Both the position numbers and the translations under genes were made by a program. Under the pieces are notes generated by a model. The model made no database searches and was not told the origin of the DNA. It was given only the letters and a program-made list of their open reading frames with translations. Shown in pieces: positions 33,204 through 39,878 of a stretch of 39,878 nt of DNA. This DNA is from Nevskia sp. Lineage in GTDB: Bacteria > Pseudomonadota > Gammaproteobacteria > Nevskiales > Nevskiaceae. Where the stretch lies: the NCBI GenBank assembly GCA_016779605.1, contig JADHNH010000023.1, positions 1-39,878 on the forward strand. The letters are read 5' to 3'. Numbering within the stretch: position 1 is the first letter of the stretch; every line of letters begins with the position of its first letter.

Positions 33204-34349
33204 TCAGAGACTGCGCGCGATCAGCTCACGCATGATCTCCGAGGTGCCGCCGTAGATGCGCTGCACGCGCGCGTCGGCATAGAGCCGGCAGATCTCGTAC
33301 TCGCGCATGAAGCCGTAGCCGCCGAAGAACTGCAGGCACTGGTCCACCACGCGGCCCTGCATCTCGGTGCACCACAGCTTGGCCACCGAGGCGTCGTGCG
33401 CGCTCAGCGCGCGGCGGTCGTGCCGTTCCAGGCACTGGTCGACGAAGGCCCAGCCGACCGACAGGTCGGCCTTCAGGTCGGCCAGCTTGAAGCGGGTGTT
33501 CTGGAACTCGCCGATGGCCTTGCCGAAGGCCTTGCGCTGCCGCACGTATTCGCAGGTGAGGTCGAAGGCGCGCTGGGCGGCGGCGATCGAGCCCACGGCG
33601 ATGGTCAGGCGCTCCTGCGGCAGCTCGGTCATCAGCGCGGCGAAGCCGCCGCCCTCGGCGCCCAGCACGTTGGCGGCAGGCACTGCCACCTCGTCGAAAA
33701 ACAGCTCGGAGGTGTCGCCGGACAGCTGCCCGAGCTTGTCCAGCTTGCGGCCGCGCCGGAAGCCGGGGCGGTCGGCTTCCACCAGCACCAGGCTCAGGCC
33801 CTTGGCCCCGGGCGCGTCGTTGGTACGCGCCACCACGATTACCAGGCCGGCATTCTGGCCGTTGGAAATAAACGTCTTCTGCCCGCTGACCACGTAGCCG
33901 TCGCCGCGCGGCACCGCGCGGGTGCGGATGCCCTGCAGGTCGCTGCCGGCGCCGGGCTCGGTCATCGCCACGGCGCACACCGTTTCGCCGCTGACCATGC
34001 GCGGCAGCCAGCGCTGCTTCAGTTCCTCGCTGCCGTAATGCAGCACGTAACCCGAGCAGACGTCGCTGTGCACCTGCACGTTTCCCTGCGGCCCGCCGAA
34101 GCCGGAATAGGCCAGCTCCTCGGTGATCACCGCATGGTGCCGGAACGTGCCGCCGGCACCGCCGTAGGCTTCCGGCACCTGCGGGCACAGCAGCCCCGCC
34201 GCCCCGGCCTTCAGCCAGAAGCCGCGGTCGACGATGCCTTCGCTCTCCCAGCGCGGGAAATTCGGCGCCACCTCGGCGGCGATGAACGCGCGCACGGCTT
34301 CGCGCAGCAGAGCGTGCTCCGAGTCGTAGACTTCGCGGTGCGGCAGCAT
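33204..34349 (-). CDS. Acyl-CoA dehydrogenase, LCAD-like (paralogue 2)
   Basis: A 381-residue FAD-dependent acyl-CoA dehydrogenase. It has AVAMTEPGAGSDLQG, GQKTFISNG, ELPQERL (likely catalytic Glu 246), RKAFGKAIGEFQ and IYGGTSEIM. It aligns without gaps to the enzyme at 21081-22226, with an estimated four fifths identity. Main differences cluster around residues 85-93 (GPQGNVQVH against GPVTGYSCH). It is the last gene of the CYP153 operon, 21 bases after the reductase gene. It could start beta-oxidation of the acyl-CoA made from the hydroxylated substrate. The ATG start is supported by the shared N-terminus MLPHREVY. Confidence 0.92.
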   Translation of the reverse strand: MLPHREVYDSEHALLREAVRAFIAAEVAPNFPRWESEGIVDRGFWLKAGAAGLLCPQVPEAYGGAGGTFRHHAVITEELAYSGFGGPQGNVQVHSDVCSGYVLHYGSEELKQRWLPRMVSGETVCAVAMTEPGAGSDLQGIRTRAVPRGDGYVVSGQKTFISNGQNAGLVIVVARTNDAPGAKGLSLVLVEADRPGFRRGRKLDKLGQLSGDTSELFFDEVAVPAANVLGAEGGGFAALMTELPQERLTIAVGSIAAAQRAFDLTCEYVRQRKAFGKAIGEFQNTRFKLADLKADLSVGWAFVDQCLERHDRRALSAHDASVAKLWCTEMQGRVVDQCLQFFGGYGFMREYEICRLYADARVQRIYGGTSEIMRELIARSL

Positions 34350-34370
34350 CGGGGTTTCTCCGTGGCCGCG

Positions 34371-35627
34371 CTAGGCGGCCAGCTCGTTGAGCGGGACGGC
34401 TGGATCGGCCAGCCGCGCCGCGGGCACCGTCTTGCCCGAGCCGATGAGCTTGCGGCCGGCCATGAACGCCTGCGGCTGGTTGACCGCCTCGACGCAGGTC
34501 ACGCGGCCCTGGCTCAGGTGGAACACTGCAAATTTGGCCGCAAACTCGGCCCCGGCGCCTTCCGGCTGGCCGCGGATCACCACCTCGTCCACCGCGACCG
34601 GCAGGCCGGCCATCTGCAGCTTGAGGTCGTACTGGTCGGACCAGAACCATGGCACTTCCGGCGGGCCCGGCTCGCGGCCGGCGATGGCGGCTGCCACCAG
34701 CCGCGCCTGCTCCAGGCTGCTGGGCACGCTTTCCAGGCGCAGCGCGGTGCCGTACAGCGGATGCGGCCGCCGTGCCACGTCGCCGATGGCGAAAATGTGC
34801 GGATCGGAGCTGCGGCAATCCGCGCCCACGCACACGCCGTTGTCGCAGGCCAGCCCGGCCGCTTCGGCCAGGGCGGTGGCCGGCACCGCGCCGATGCCCA
34901 CCAGCACGCTATCGCAGGCAAAGCGCCGGCCGTCGGCCAGGCGCACGGCCTCGGCGCGACCCTGGCCCTCGACGGCCGTAATCGACGCATCGACCACCAC
35001 CGTGACGCCGCGCGCCTCGTGGTAGCGATGCAGGAACTGCGAGATCGGCGCGCTCGCCACGCGCTCCAGCAGGCGCGGCGCCTTTTCCAGCACCACCACC
35101 TCGGCGCCCAGGTCGCGCGCGGTGGCGGCGCACTCCAGGCCGATGAAGCCGCCGCCTACGATCACCAGGCGCTTGCCTGGCGCCAGCGCGGCGCGCAGTT
35201 TTTCCGCGTCCGGCAATGCGCGCAGCGCCAGCACGTTGCCCAGGCCGGCCGCGACCAGCGGCAGCGCCCGCGGATACGACCCGGTGGCCAGCACCAGCTC
35301 GTCGTAGCCGAGCTGCTCGCTGTTGCTCAGCCGCACCTGCCGCGCCGCGGTATCGATGCCTTCCGCGCGCAGGCCGCTGCGCAGCTCGATCTTCTGCTCG
35401 GCGTAGAACGACGCCGGCCGCATGGCCAGCTTGTCCAGGGTGGTCTCGCCCTTCAGCCAGGCCTTGGACAGGGGCGGCCGCTGGTATGGGATGCCGGCCT
35501 CGTCGCCGACCAGGACGATGCTGCCGGCAAAGCCGAACTGCCGCAGAAACGCGACCAGCTGCGCGCCGCCGTGGCCGGCGCCGATCACCACCACGCGCCG
35601 CGGCGCGTCCCCGGCTGCCTGGGTCAT
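34371..35627 (-). CDS. FAD-dependent ferredoxin reductase (CYP153 electron-transfer partner)
   Basis: A 418-residue pyridine-nucleotide-disulfide-type reductase. It has an FAD motif VVVIGAGHGGAQ (about 12-23), the PYQRPPLSK segment typical of class I ferredoxin/rubredoxin reductases, LVLATGSYPR, an NAD motif VIVGGGFIGLECAATARDLG (about 154-173), IFAIGDVARRPHPLYG, and a C-terminal reductase domain with VPWFWSDQYDLKLQMAGL. Such enzymes take electrons from NADH to a [2Fe-2S] ferredoxin that feeds the P450. It lies in the same operon as the P450 and ferredoxin, giving a complete three-component system. The gene is 33 bases after the 83-residue unknown gene. Confidence 0.92.
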   Translation of the reverse strand: MTQAAGDAPRRVVVIGAGHGGAQLVAFLRQFGFAGSIVLVGDEAGIPYQRPPLSKAWLKGETTLDKLAMRPASFYAEQKIELRSGLRAEGIDTAARQVRLSNSEQLGYDELVLATGSYPRALPLVAAGLGNVLALRALPDAEKLRAALAPGKRLVIVGGGFIGLECAATARDLGAEVVVLEKAPRLLERVASAPISQFLHRYHEARGVTVVVDASITAVEGQGRAEAVRLADGRRFACDSVLVGIGAVPATALAEAAGLACDNGVCVGADCRSSDPHIFAIGDVARRPHPLYGTALRLESVPSSLEQARLVAAAIAGREPGPPEVPWFWSDQYDLKLQMAGLPVAVDEVVIRGQPEGAGAEFAAKFAVFHLSQGRVTCVEAVNQPQAFMAGRKLIGSGKTVPAARLADPAVPLNELAA

Positions 35628-35660
35628 GGCCGGGCCGCCGTCATCGGGTAAAGCGGCATG

Positions 35661-35912
35661 TCAGAGCGCCTCCGCGGCGCTGACGACCGGCCGGCTCTCG
35701 CGCGTGCCGTGCATGCGCTTGTCCGGCGCAGACGGGTCGTTCGGCGAAATCTCCACGCGGTCCGCGTGCACCGCCAGCAGCGTGCCGACGAATGGAAAAT
35801 CGCCGAACCGCTCCGGCACGCGATAGCTCACCACGTCGCCGGCCTTGAACGTGGCCGGGTCGAAATTGAAGGCGAACGGGCAGGCCTCGCCCGCATTACC
35901 GAGATCACGCAT
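35661..35912 (-). CDS. Small conserved-looking protein of unknown function in the CYP153 operon
   Basis: An 83-residue protein starting at ATG 35912, 45 bases after the ferredoxin stop and 33 before the reductase start. The sequence has no signal peptide or membrane helix. The middle part (KAGDVVSYRVPERFGDFPFV, then GTLLAVHADRVEISPND) has alternating hydrophobic residues and Gly/Pro turns, suggesting a small SH3- or OB-like beta-barrel. A single Cys is at position 11. Its place between two electron-transfer genes and its coding character make it a real gene. I do not recognise a named family and assign no function; assembly, stability or regulation of the P450 system is only a guess. Confidence 0.7.
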   Translation of the reverse strand: MRDLGNAGEACPFAFNFDPATFKAGDVVSYRVPERFGDFPFVGTLLAVHADRVEISPNDPSAPDKRMHGTRESRPVVSAAEAL

Positions 35913-35957
35913 CGTTCAGGTTCCCCGATGGATGGACTGGGATTTTGCTCTCCGCGG

Positions 35958-36281
35958 TCAGTGCTGGCCGCTGGGCAGCCGCAACACCAGCCCGTCGAGC
36001 TCCTCGGTGAGCGCGATCTGGCAGGCGAGCCGGCTGTTGTCCGCCGCACCGTCCGTGACCGACAGCATATCGCGCTCCACGCCTTCCCGCGCCGCGCCGG
36101 TCTTGCCCAGCCAGGCGCGGTCGACGTAAACGTGGCAGGTGCCGCAGGCGGCCATGCCGCCGCAATCGCCGTCGATGCCCGGCACGTTGTTGCGCACCGC
36201 CGCTTCCATCGCGGACAGCCCGTTTTCGGCGTCGACCACGTGCTCCGCGCCGTCGCTGGAAATGTAGGTGATTTTAGGCAT
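35958..36281 (-). CDS. [2Fe-2S] ferredoxin (adrenodoxin/putidaredoxin type)
   Basis: A 107-residue ferredoxin. The cluster-binding cysteines are in [14 protein letters not shown] (C-x5-C-x2-C), with the fourth in RLACQIAL about 35 residues later, the pattern of vertebrate-type P450 ferredoxins. The start at ATG 36281 gives the usual N-terminus [14 protein letters not shown]; the frame further upstream is Arg/Pro-rich and not coding. The gene lies 62 bases after the P450. It would shuttle single electrons from the reductase at 34371-35627 to the P450. Confidence 0.95.
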   Translation of the reverse strand: MPKITYISSDGAEHVVDAENGLSAMEAAVRNNVPGIDGDCGGMAACGTCHVYVDRAWLGKTGAAREGVERDMLSVTDGAADNSRLACQIALTEELDGLVLRLPSGQH

Positions 36282-36343
36282 GCTGTAGTTCCTGCTTGAA
36301 TTGGATGTGGATGGCGGCGGGCCCTGCGGGCTCGCCGGTTTCC

Positions 36344-37600
36344 TCAGGCGTGCAGCCGCACCGGCAGGTCGACGAACCCGCGGATCAGGTTGGAAGGCAC
36401 GCGCACCGGCTCGCCCACCACCTCGACGCGCGAGAAACGCTCGAGCACCTCTTCCCACAGGATGCGCAGCTGCAGCTCGGCCAGGCGGTTGCCGAGGCAG
36501 CGGTGGATGCCGAAGCCGAACGACAGGTGATGGCGCGCGCGCGGCCGGTCGACGATGAATTCCTCCGGCCGCTCGATCACCTCCTCATCGCGGTTGCCGG
36601 AGATGTACCACATGGCCACCTTGTCGCCCTTGCGGATGCGCTTGCCGCGGAACTCGACGTCCTCCAGGGCGGTGCGGCGCATGTGCAGGATCGGCGTCTG
36701 CCAGCGCACGATCTCGGAAACCATGTTCGGCACCAGCGAGCGGTCCGCCCTGGCCTTGGCGTATTCGCCCGGGTACAGGTGCTGCGCCAGCACGCCGCCG
36801 GACATCGAGTTGCGCGTGGTGTCGTTGCCGCCGACGACGAGCAGCACCACCGTGCCGAGGAACTCCTCCGCGCTCAGGTTCTGCATCGCCGGCGAGTGCG
36901 CCAGCATCGAGATGAGGTCCGGCCGCGGCGGCTGCCTGCTGCGCTGGTTCCACAGGTCGCGGAAGCAGGCCTCGCATTCGCGCAGCTCCTTTTCGCGCTG
37001 CTCCCAGGTGTCGATCACGCCGGTGCCCGGCGAGGCGGTCACCACGTCCGACCAGCGGGTCAGCCGGCGCCGCTCCTCCAGCGGGAAGTCGAGCAAGGTG
37101 GCCAGCATCAGCGTGGTCAGCTCGATGGAGACGCGATCCACCCAGTTGAACGCCTCCCCCACCGGCAGGCCGTCGAGCACGTGCTGCGTGCGCTTCCGGA
37201 TGGTCGACTCCAGCCTTGCCAGGTTCTGCGGCGCCACGATCGGGCTCACCGCCATGCGGTGGATGTCGTGCCTGGGCGGATCCATGCCCAGGAAGTTGGG
37301 CAGGAAAATGCCGCCGTTGACCGGGTTGAGCGTGGCGTCGTCGAGCACGAAGCTGCCGACGCTGGCGTCCGAGGAAAACACCTTGTGGTTGGTGTCGATC
37401 GCCACGATGTCGTTGAAGCGCGTCACCGACCAGTACGGGCCGTACGCGCTGCGCGCGCAATAGTGCACCGGGTCTTCCCGCCGCAGGCGCGCGAAGTACG
37501 GGTGCGCCGCGTCGCGCACGTAGAGGTCGGGCGCGCTGACGTCGATCTCGTCCAACGGGATGGTGCGCGCGCGCTCGGAATCTGCTGCCGGTGTCGCCAT
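36344..37600 (-). CDS. cyp153: Cytochrome P450, CYP153 family (alkane/terminal hydroxylase)
   Basis: A 418-residue soluble P450. The I-helix is [11 protein letters not shown] (D260-T261-T262), ExxR is EIVR (296-299), and the heme-binding loop is [15 protein letters not shown] with ligand C368. The segments [35 protein letters not shown] and [28 protein letters not shown] are typical of CYP153. This family hydroxylates medium-chain n-alkanes at the terminal carbon; some members accept cyclic compounds such as limonene. AGGAGG lies just upstream of ATG 37600. It leads the five-gene minus-strand operon, whose ferredoxin and reductase provide the electron chain. It is divergent from a TetR regulator with paired operator-like repeats between. 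The exact substrate is not deducible. Confidence 0.92.
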   Translation of the reverse strand: MATPAADSERARTIPLDEIDVSAPDLYVRDAAHPYFARLRREDPVHYCARSAYGPYWSVTRFNDIVAIDTNHKVFSSDASVGSFVLDDATLNPVNGGIFLPNFLGMDPPRHDIHRMAVSPIVAPQNLARLESTIRKRTQHVLDGLPVGEAFNWVDRVSIELTTLMLATLLDFPLEERRRLTRWSDVVTASPGTGVIDTWEQREKELRECEACFRDLWNQRSRQPPRPDLISMLAHSPAMQNLSAEEFLGTVVLLVVGGNDTTRNSMSGGVLAQHLYPGEYAKARADRSLVPNMVSEIVRWQTPILHMRRTALEDVEFRGKRIRKGDKVAMWYISGNRDEEVIERPEEFIVDRPRARHHLSFGFGIHRCLGNRLAELQLRILWEEVLERFSRVEVVGEPVRVPSNLIRGFVDLPVRLHA

Positions 37601-37656
37601 GTCTGCCTCCTGCCTGGGGCGGCCACGCCGCCCGTGGTTGACTCGTTTCGACCATC

Positions 37657-37676
37657 TATTGTGTATTTAGTCAATA
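37657..37676. promoter_or_regulatory. Operator-like repeat A upstream of CYP153/TetR
   Basis: TATTGTGTATTTAGTCAATA, an imperfect dyad with TATTG...CAATA ends. It is repeated with one mismatch at 37693-37712, 36 bases further on. The minus-strand reading contains TTGACT, a possible -35 for the P450 operon, so binding would block transcription. It is the likely binding site of the adjacent TetR protein. Confidence 0.65.
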
Positions 37677-37692
37677 ACGATAAACTGGCAGA

Positions 37693-37712
37693 TATTGTGT
37701 CTTTAGTCAATA
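37693..37712. promoter_or_regulatory. Operator-like repeat B upstream of CYP153/TetR
   Basis: TATTGTGTCTTTAGTCAATA, identical to repeat A except at position 9. It lies 75 bases before the TetR ATG and 93 before the P450 ATG. Two copies in an A/T-rich island between divergent genes suggest autorepression together with control of the hydroxylase operon. Confidence 0.65.
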
Positions 37713-37786
37713 GCGAACTTGACCGCGGCCGCGCAGTCGTGCGAAAACGGGCCCGCGCCGCAACAACCAGACCGAGCCGCGCACCC

Positions 37787-38443
37787 ATGAGCATGCAATC
37801 GACCGCCCCGGCACCGCCCGCAAAAGCGCTGCGCACCCGGCTGCCGCCGGACCAGCGCAGGGCGCAGCTGCTGCGCTGCGCGATCGGCGCCTTCGCCGAG
37901 CACGGGGTGGCCCGCGCCACCCATTCGCACGTGGCCGAGCGCGCCGGCGTGTCGGTGTCGGCGGTGCACTCCTACTTCCGCGCGCGCGAAGACCTGGTGG
38001 CGGCGACGCTCGACGAGGTCGAAGCCATCCTGATGAGGATCATCCTGGACCTGCCGGTGGAAAAGCTGTCGGTGCGCGAGGCGCTGTCGATGATGGCCGA
38101 GGGCTTCGACCGCGCCGCGCGCGAGGATTCCGACGTGATCAAGGTGTGGCTGGACTGGAGCACCGGCTTCCGCGCCGACGTCTGGCCGCGCTACCTGCGC
38201 ATGCAGGAGCGGCTGCTCGCCGTCGTGCACCGGGTGCTGGCGCGCGGCAAGCGGCAGGGCGCCCTCTCCGGCCAGCTCAACACGAAAGCGGCGGCGCGGC
38301 TGTTCGTGGGCGGCGGGCACTCGGTGGCGCTGAGCCGGCTGGAAGGCGCGACCGAGCAGGAAATCAGGGTCCTGGTCGGCCACCTGGTTGAAAGCGTGGC
38401 CGGCATCGGCCGGGGCGGCATGAGCCAGGCGGGCCGCGGCTGA
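37787..38443 (+). CDS. TetR/AcrR-family transcriptional regulator
   Basis: A 218-residue regulator. The N-terminal DNA-binding domain (about 20-75) contains LLRCAIGAFAEHGVARATHSHVAE and the helix-turn-helix AERAGVSVSAVHSYFRAREDLV; its sequence resembles the BetI-like branch. The C-terminal ligand domain is all helical. It is divergent from the CYP153 operon with two operator-like repeats in the 186-base gap, so it probably represses that operon until an inducer (substrate or acyl-CoA) binds. The start is uncertain: ATG 37787 or 37793, or GTG 37739, none with a clear ribosome-binding site. Confidence 0.88.
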   Translation: MSMQSTAPAPPAKALRTRLPPDQRRAQLLRCAIGAFAEHGVARATHSHVAERAGVSVSAVHSYFRAREDLVAATLDEVEAILMRIILDLPVEKLSVREALSMMAEGFDRAAREDSDVIKVWLDWSTGFRADVWPRYLRMQERLLAVVHRVLARGKRQGALSGQLNTKAAARLFVGGGHSVALSRLEGATEQEIRVLVGHLVESVAGIGRGGMSQAGRG

Positions 38444-38535
38444 GCCTGGGCATCGAATCGCAGGATGCCGGATCCCCGAAGCCGGCGCAGACGCTGGCCG
38501 CAGCTTCGGCTTTGCAGCGGAGCTTCAAGCCGGCC

Positions 38536-38567
38536 CGCGGGGCGCACCGCTGCCGGTGCGCCCCGCG
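38536..38567. terminator. Perfect 14-bp hairpin between convergent TetR and hydrolase genes
   Basis: CGCGGGGCGCACCG (38536-38549) pairs perfectly with CGGTGCGCCCCGCG (38554-38567) around a CTGC loop. It is placed 8 bases from the hydrolase stop and 92 from the TetR stop. The stem is very stable, but there is no T-run on either side. It is a likely bidirectional transcription stop or mRNA 3'-end stabiliser. Confidence 0.55.
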
Positions 38568-38574
38568 CCGACGC

Positions 38575-39372
38575 TCAGGAAACGCGCGCGATGAACTTGC
38601 GCAGGTCCTCGTTGAACACCGCCGGCTTTTCGAGTTGGCAGAAGTGGCCGACGTCCTTGTAGATCTTGATTTCGGAATTCGGGATGCGCGAGGCCAGGAA
38701 CTTGTTGTGCGCCACGGTCGTCGCGCCGTCTTCCTCGCCGGCGATGATCAGGGTGGGCTGCTTGATGTCCTTCAGCCGGTCCGAGATGTTCCAGTTGAAC
38801 ACGCCGTTGGGGTCGGCCACGCTGGCCCAGAACACCCCTTCGTTGAAATTGCTTTCGGTGCGGAAGCAGCCTTCCATGAAAGCGAGGATTTCAGGACGTT
38901 CGGCCTTGGACTTCGCCGAGACGGCCGAGGCGAGCAAGGCGCTGAACACGCCCTTCCAGTCCTTCTGCATGGCTTCGGCCACTTCCGGCGGCGTGTCCGC
39001 TCCCAGGTTGGTGCCGCTGCTCAGGATCAGGTTGCCGATCACGCGCTTGGGCGCGTCCAGGCTGGCCTGCATGGCGATCATGCCGCCGATCGAATTGCCC
39101 ACCAGCACCGCACGCTCGATGCCCGCGTCGTCCAGCGCGGCGACGACGTCCGCCGCCATCTCGCCGATGCCATAGCCGCCGGCCGGCTTGTCCGACTGGC
39201 CGTGGCCGCGGTGATCCATGATCAGGCAGCGGTGCCGCTGCGCGAACTCGGGGACCTGGAACGCCCAGATGTAGTGGTTGGTGGTCCACGGGTGCAGGAA
39301 GACGATGGCCGGCGAGCCCTGGCCGAAGCTCTCGTAAAAAACCTTGACGCCGTTGCGCTGAATATGGGGCAT
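38575..39372 (-). CDS. Alpha/beta-hydrolase (3-oxoadipate enol-lactonase-like)
   Basis: A 265-residue alpha/beta-hydrolase. The oxyanion region is FLHPWTTN, the nucleophile elbow is GNSIGGM (Ser), the acid is in IIAGEEDGAT and the catalytic His is in DVGHFCQLEKP. The fold and lengths match PcaD-like lactonases and related esterases or C-C hydrolases; the exact reaction cannot be assigned. ATG 39372 is preceded on the minus strand by GAGGAGAGG, a strong ribosome-binding site; the open frame extending further upstream lacks coding character. It follows the TetR gene in convergent orientation and is probably a single-gene transcript. Confidence 0.85.
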   Translation of the reverse strand: MPHIQRNGVKVFYESFGQGSPAIVFLHPWTTNHYIWAFQVPEFAQRHRCLIMDHRGHGQSDKPAGGYGIGEMAADVVAALDDAGIERAVLVGNSIGGMIAMQASLDAPKRVIGNLILSSGTNLGADTPPEVAEAMQKDWKGVFSALLASAVSAKSKAERPEILAFMEGCFRTESNFNEGVFWASVADPNGVFNWNISDRLKDIKQPTLIIAGEEDGATTVAHNKFLASRIPNSEIKIYKDVGHFCQLEKPAVFNEDLRKFIARVS

Positions 39373-39787
39373 GGTGCGAACCTCTCCTCGTTTCGTTAGT
39401 AATGTCGACTGCGATTTTGCATGCCGGCGGCATGACGATGCGCCGGGGTGGATCGGTGGCCGGGGCGGAATCAGACCCCCAAGGCGGTCATGGCCGGCCG
39501 TGCCCGTCTCTGGAATCATAAGACCCGGGTAAGCATGATGCCAGCCGGGAGGCTCCGCGCGATTGGTTGCCGCATCCGTCACGGCCGACGCCGGAGGCCG
39601 CGGAGGTGGCCGCTGCGCCCGGGAGGTATTATGGCTGCGCCGCCCATCCGATGCCCGGGGAACCCGGCTGGTCGGGCTACATGCGAGCCGGTTGATCGGA
39701 ACATGGCAAGGCGTGTCGCAAAGGCGGCCGGCGTTCTGGTGCAGAATTGGATACGAAAGTCCATCGAGCAACAGCGACAGCACCGCA
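39373..39787. other. Divergent intergenic region upstream of the hydrolase and the CZB-type gene
   Basis: These 415 bases have no convincing gene. Open frames extend through on both strands but are rich in Arg/Pro/Ser codons without ribosome-binding sites. Promoters for both flanking genes are expected here. TATTAT at 39627-39632 could be a -10 box, with no clear -35. No stable hairpin or known RNA was recognised. Confidence 0.35.
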
Positions 39788-39878
39788 ATGCCCAACCTTC
39801 CGCCCTCGCAACTGCAGTCGATGCTCGGTCATCTCGACCAGGCGCTGTACAACCATGAGCAGTGGTACAAGAACGTCA
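39788..39878 (+). CDS. Start of a probable CZB-domain protein (diguanylate-cyclase type), 3'-truncated
   Basis: Thirty codons are visible from ATG 39788 before the window ends. The segment LDQALYNHEQWYKNV resembles the first helix of chemoreceptor zinc-binding (CZB) domains, where a conserved His followed three residues later by Trp (HxxW) contributes a zinc ligand. In diguanylate cyclases such as E. coli DgcZ the CZB domain is N-terminal, with the same spacing from the start. The rest of the protein, and thus the output domain, is outside the window. The call rests on one short motif. Confidence 0.45.
   Translation, partial: MPNLPPSQLQSMLGHLDQALYNHEQWYKNV

Noticed and set aside
38575-39795. 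N-terminal extension of the alpha/beta-hydrolase to 406 residues
   Set aside because: The extension is Arg/Pro/Ser-rich and unlike coding sequence, and a strong ribosome-binding site precedes the internal ATG at 39372.

Overview
The window is G+C-rich (roughly two thirds G+C by eye), densely packed bacterial chromosomal DNA from a proteobacterium. It combines a CYP153-type P450 hydroxylase operon, an aerobically plausible KorABC 2-oxoacid:ferredoxin oxidoreductase, many acyl-CoA enzymes, a TonB receptor/YfiR/sensor-kinase operon and an MCE lipid transporter. This suggests a lipid- or hydrocarbon-degrading gammaproteobacterium, for example of the Nevskiaceae/Solimonadaceae type. That placement is inference from gene content. 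I saw no rRNA, tRNA, CRISPR array, phage or transposase.

Layout. 1-2379: the 3' end of an unknown gene, an MFE-2-type short-chain dehydrogenase (minus) and a divergent tyrosine/lipid phosphatase (plus). 2425-8610 (minus): a four-gene sensory operon with overlapping genes: TonB-dependent receptor, YfiR-family periplasmic protein, CHASE/HAMP/GAF hybrid histidine kinase, and a receiver-histidine kinase. 9021-11636 (plus): a REC-PAS-GAF-GGDEF-EAL protein with a degenerate GGDEF and an intact EAL domain. 11706-14039 (minus): an unusual single-chain fusion of a trypsin-like protease to a zinc-dependent phospholipase C/P1-nuclease domain.

14158-22226: a divergent catabolic locus. On minus, an Old Yellow Enzyme, a 2,4-dienoyl-CoA-reductase-like SDR, a BadI-like ring hydrolase, a FadJ-like protein with an eroded dehydrogenase half, and an acetyl-CoA hydrolase/transferase-family protein. 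On plus, a nitronate-monooxygenase-family flavoprotein and an LCAD-like acyl-CoA dehydrogenase. The divergent promoter holds an operator-like sequence matching one upstream of the MFE-2-type SDR at 15 of 18 positions. Together these suggest a co-regulated pathway for unsaturated or alicyclic acyl-CoA compounds; the substrate is unknown.

22246-27066: a 32-bp-arm inverted repeat with nested terminators separates the acyl-CoA dehydrogenase from the convergent korC-korA-korB operon. 27475-27560 is a cluster of repeat hairpins. 27656-33115 (plus): an SDR, an MCE-type ABC transporter (STAS-permease fusion, ATPase, MCE protein, auxiliary lipoprotein) and a SAM methyltransferase.

33204-37600 (minus): an operon for CYP153 P450, [2Fe-2S] ferredoxin, an 83-residue unknown protein, ferredoxin reductase and a second LCAD-like acyl-CoA dehydrogenase that is a close paralogue of the first. 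A divergent TetR regulator follows, with two copies of a 20-bp operator-like site between. The window ends with an alpha/beta hydrolase (minus) and the first codons of a probable CZB-domain (diguanylate-cyclase-type) protein.
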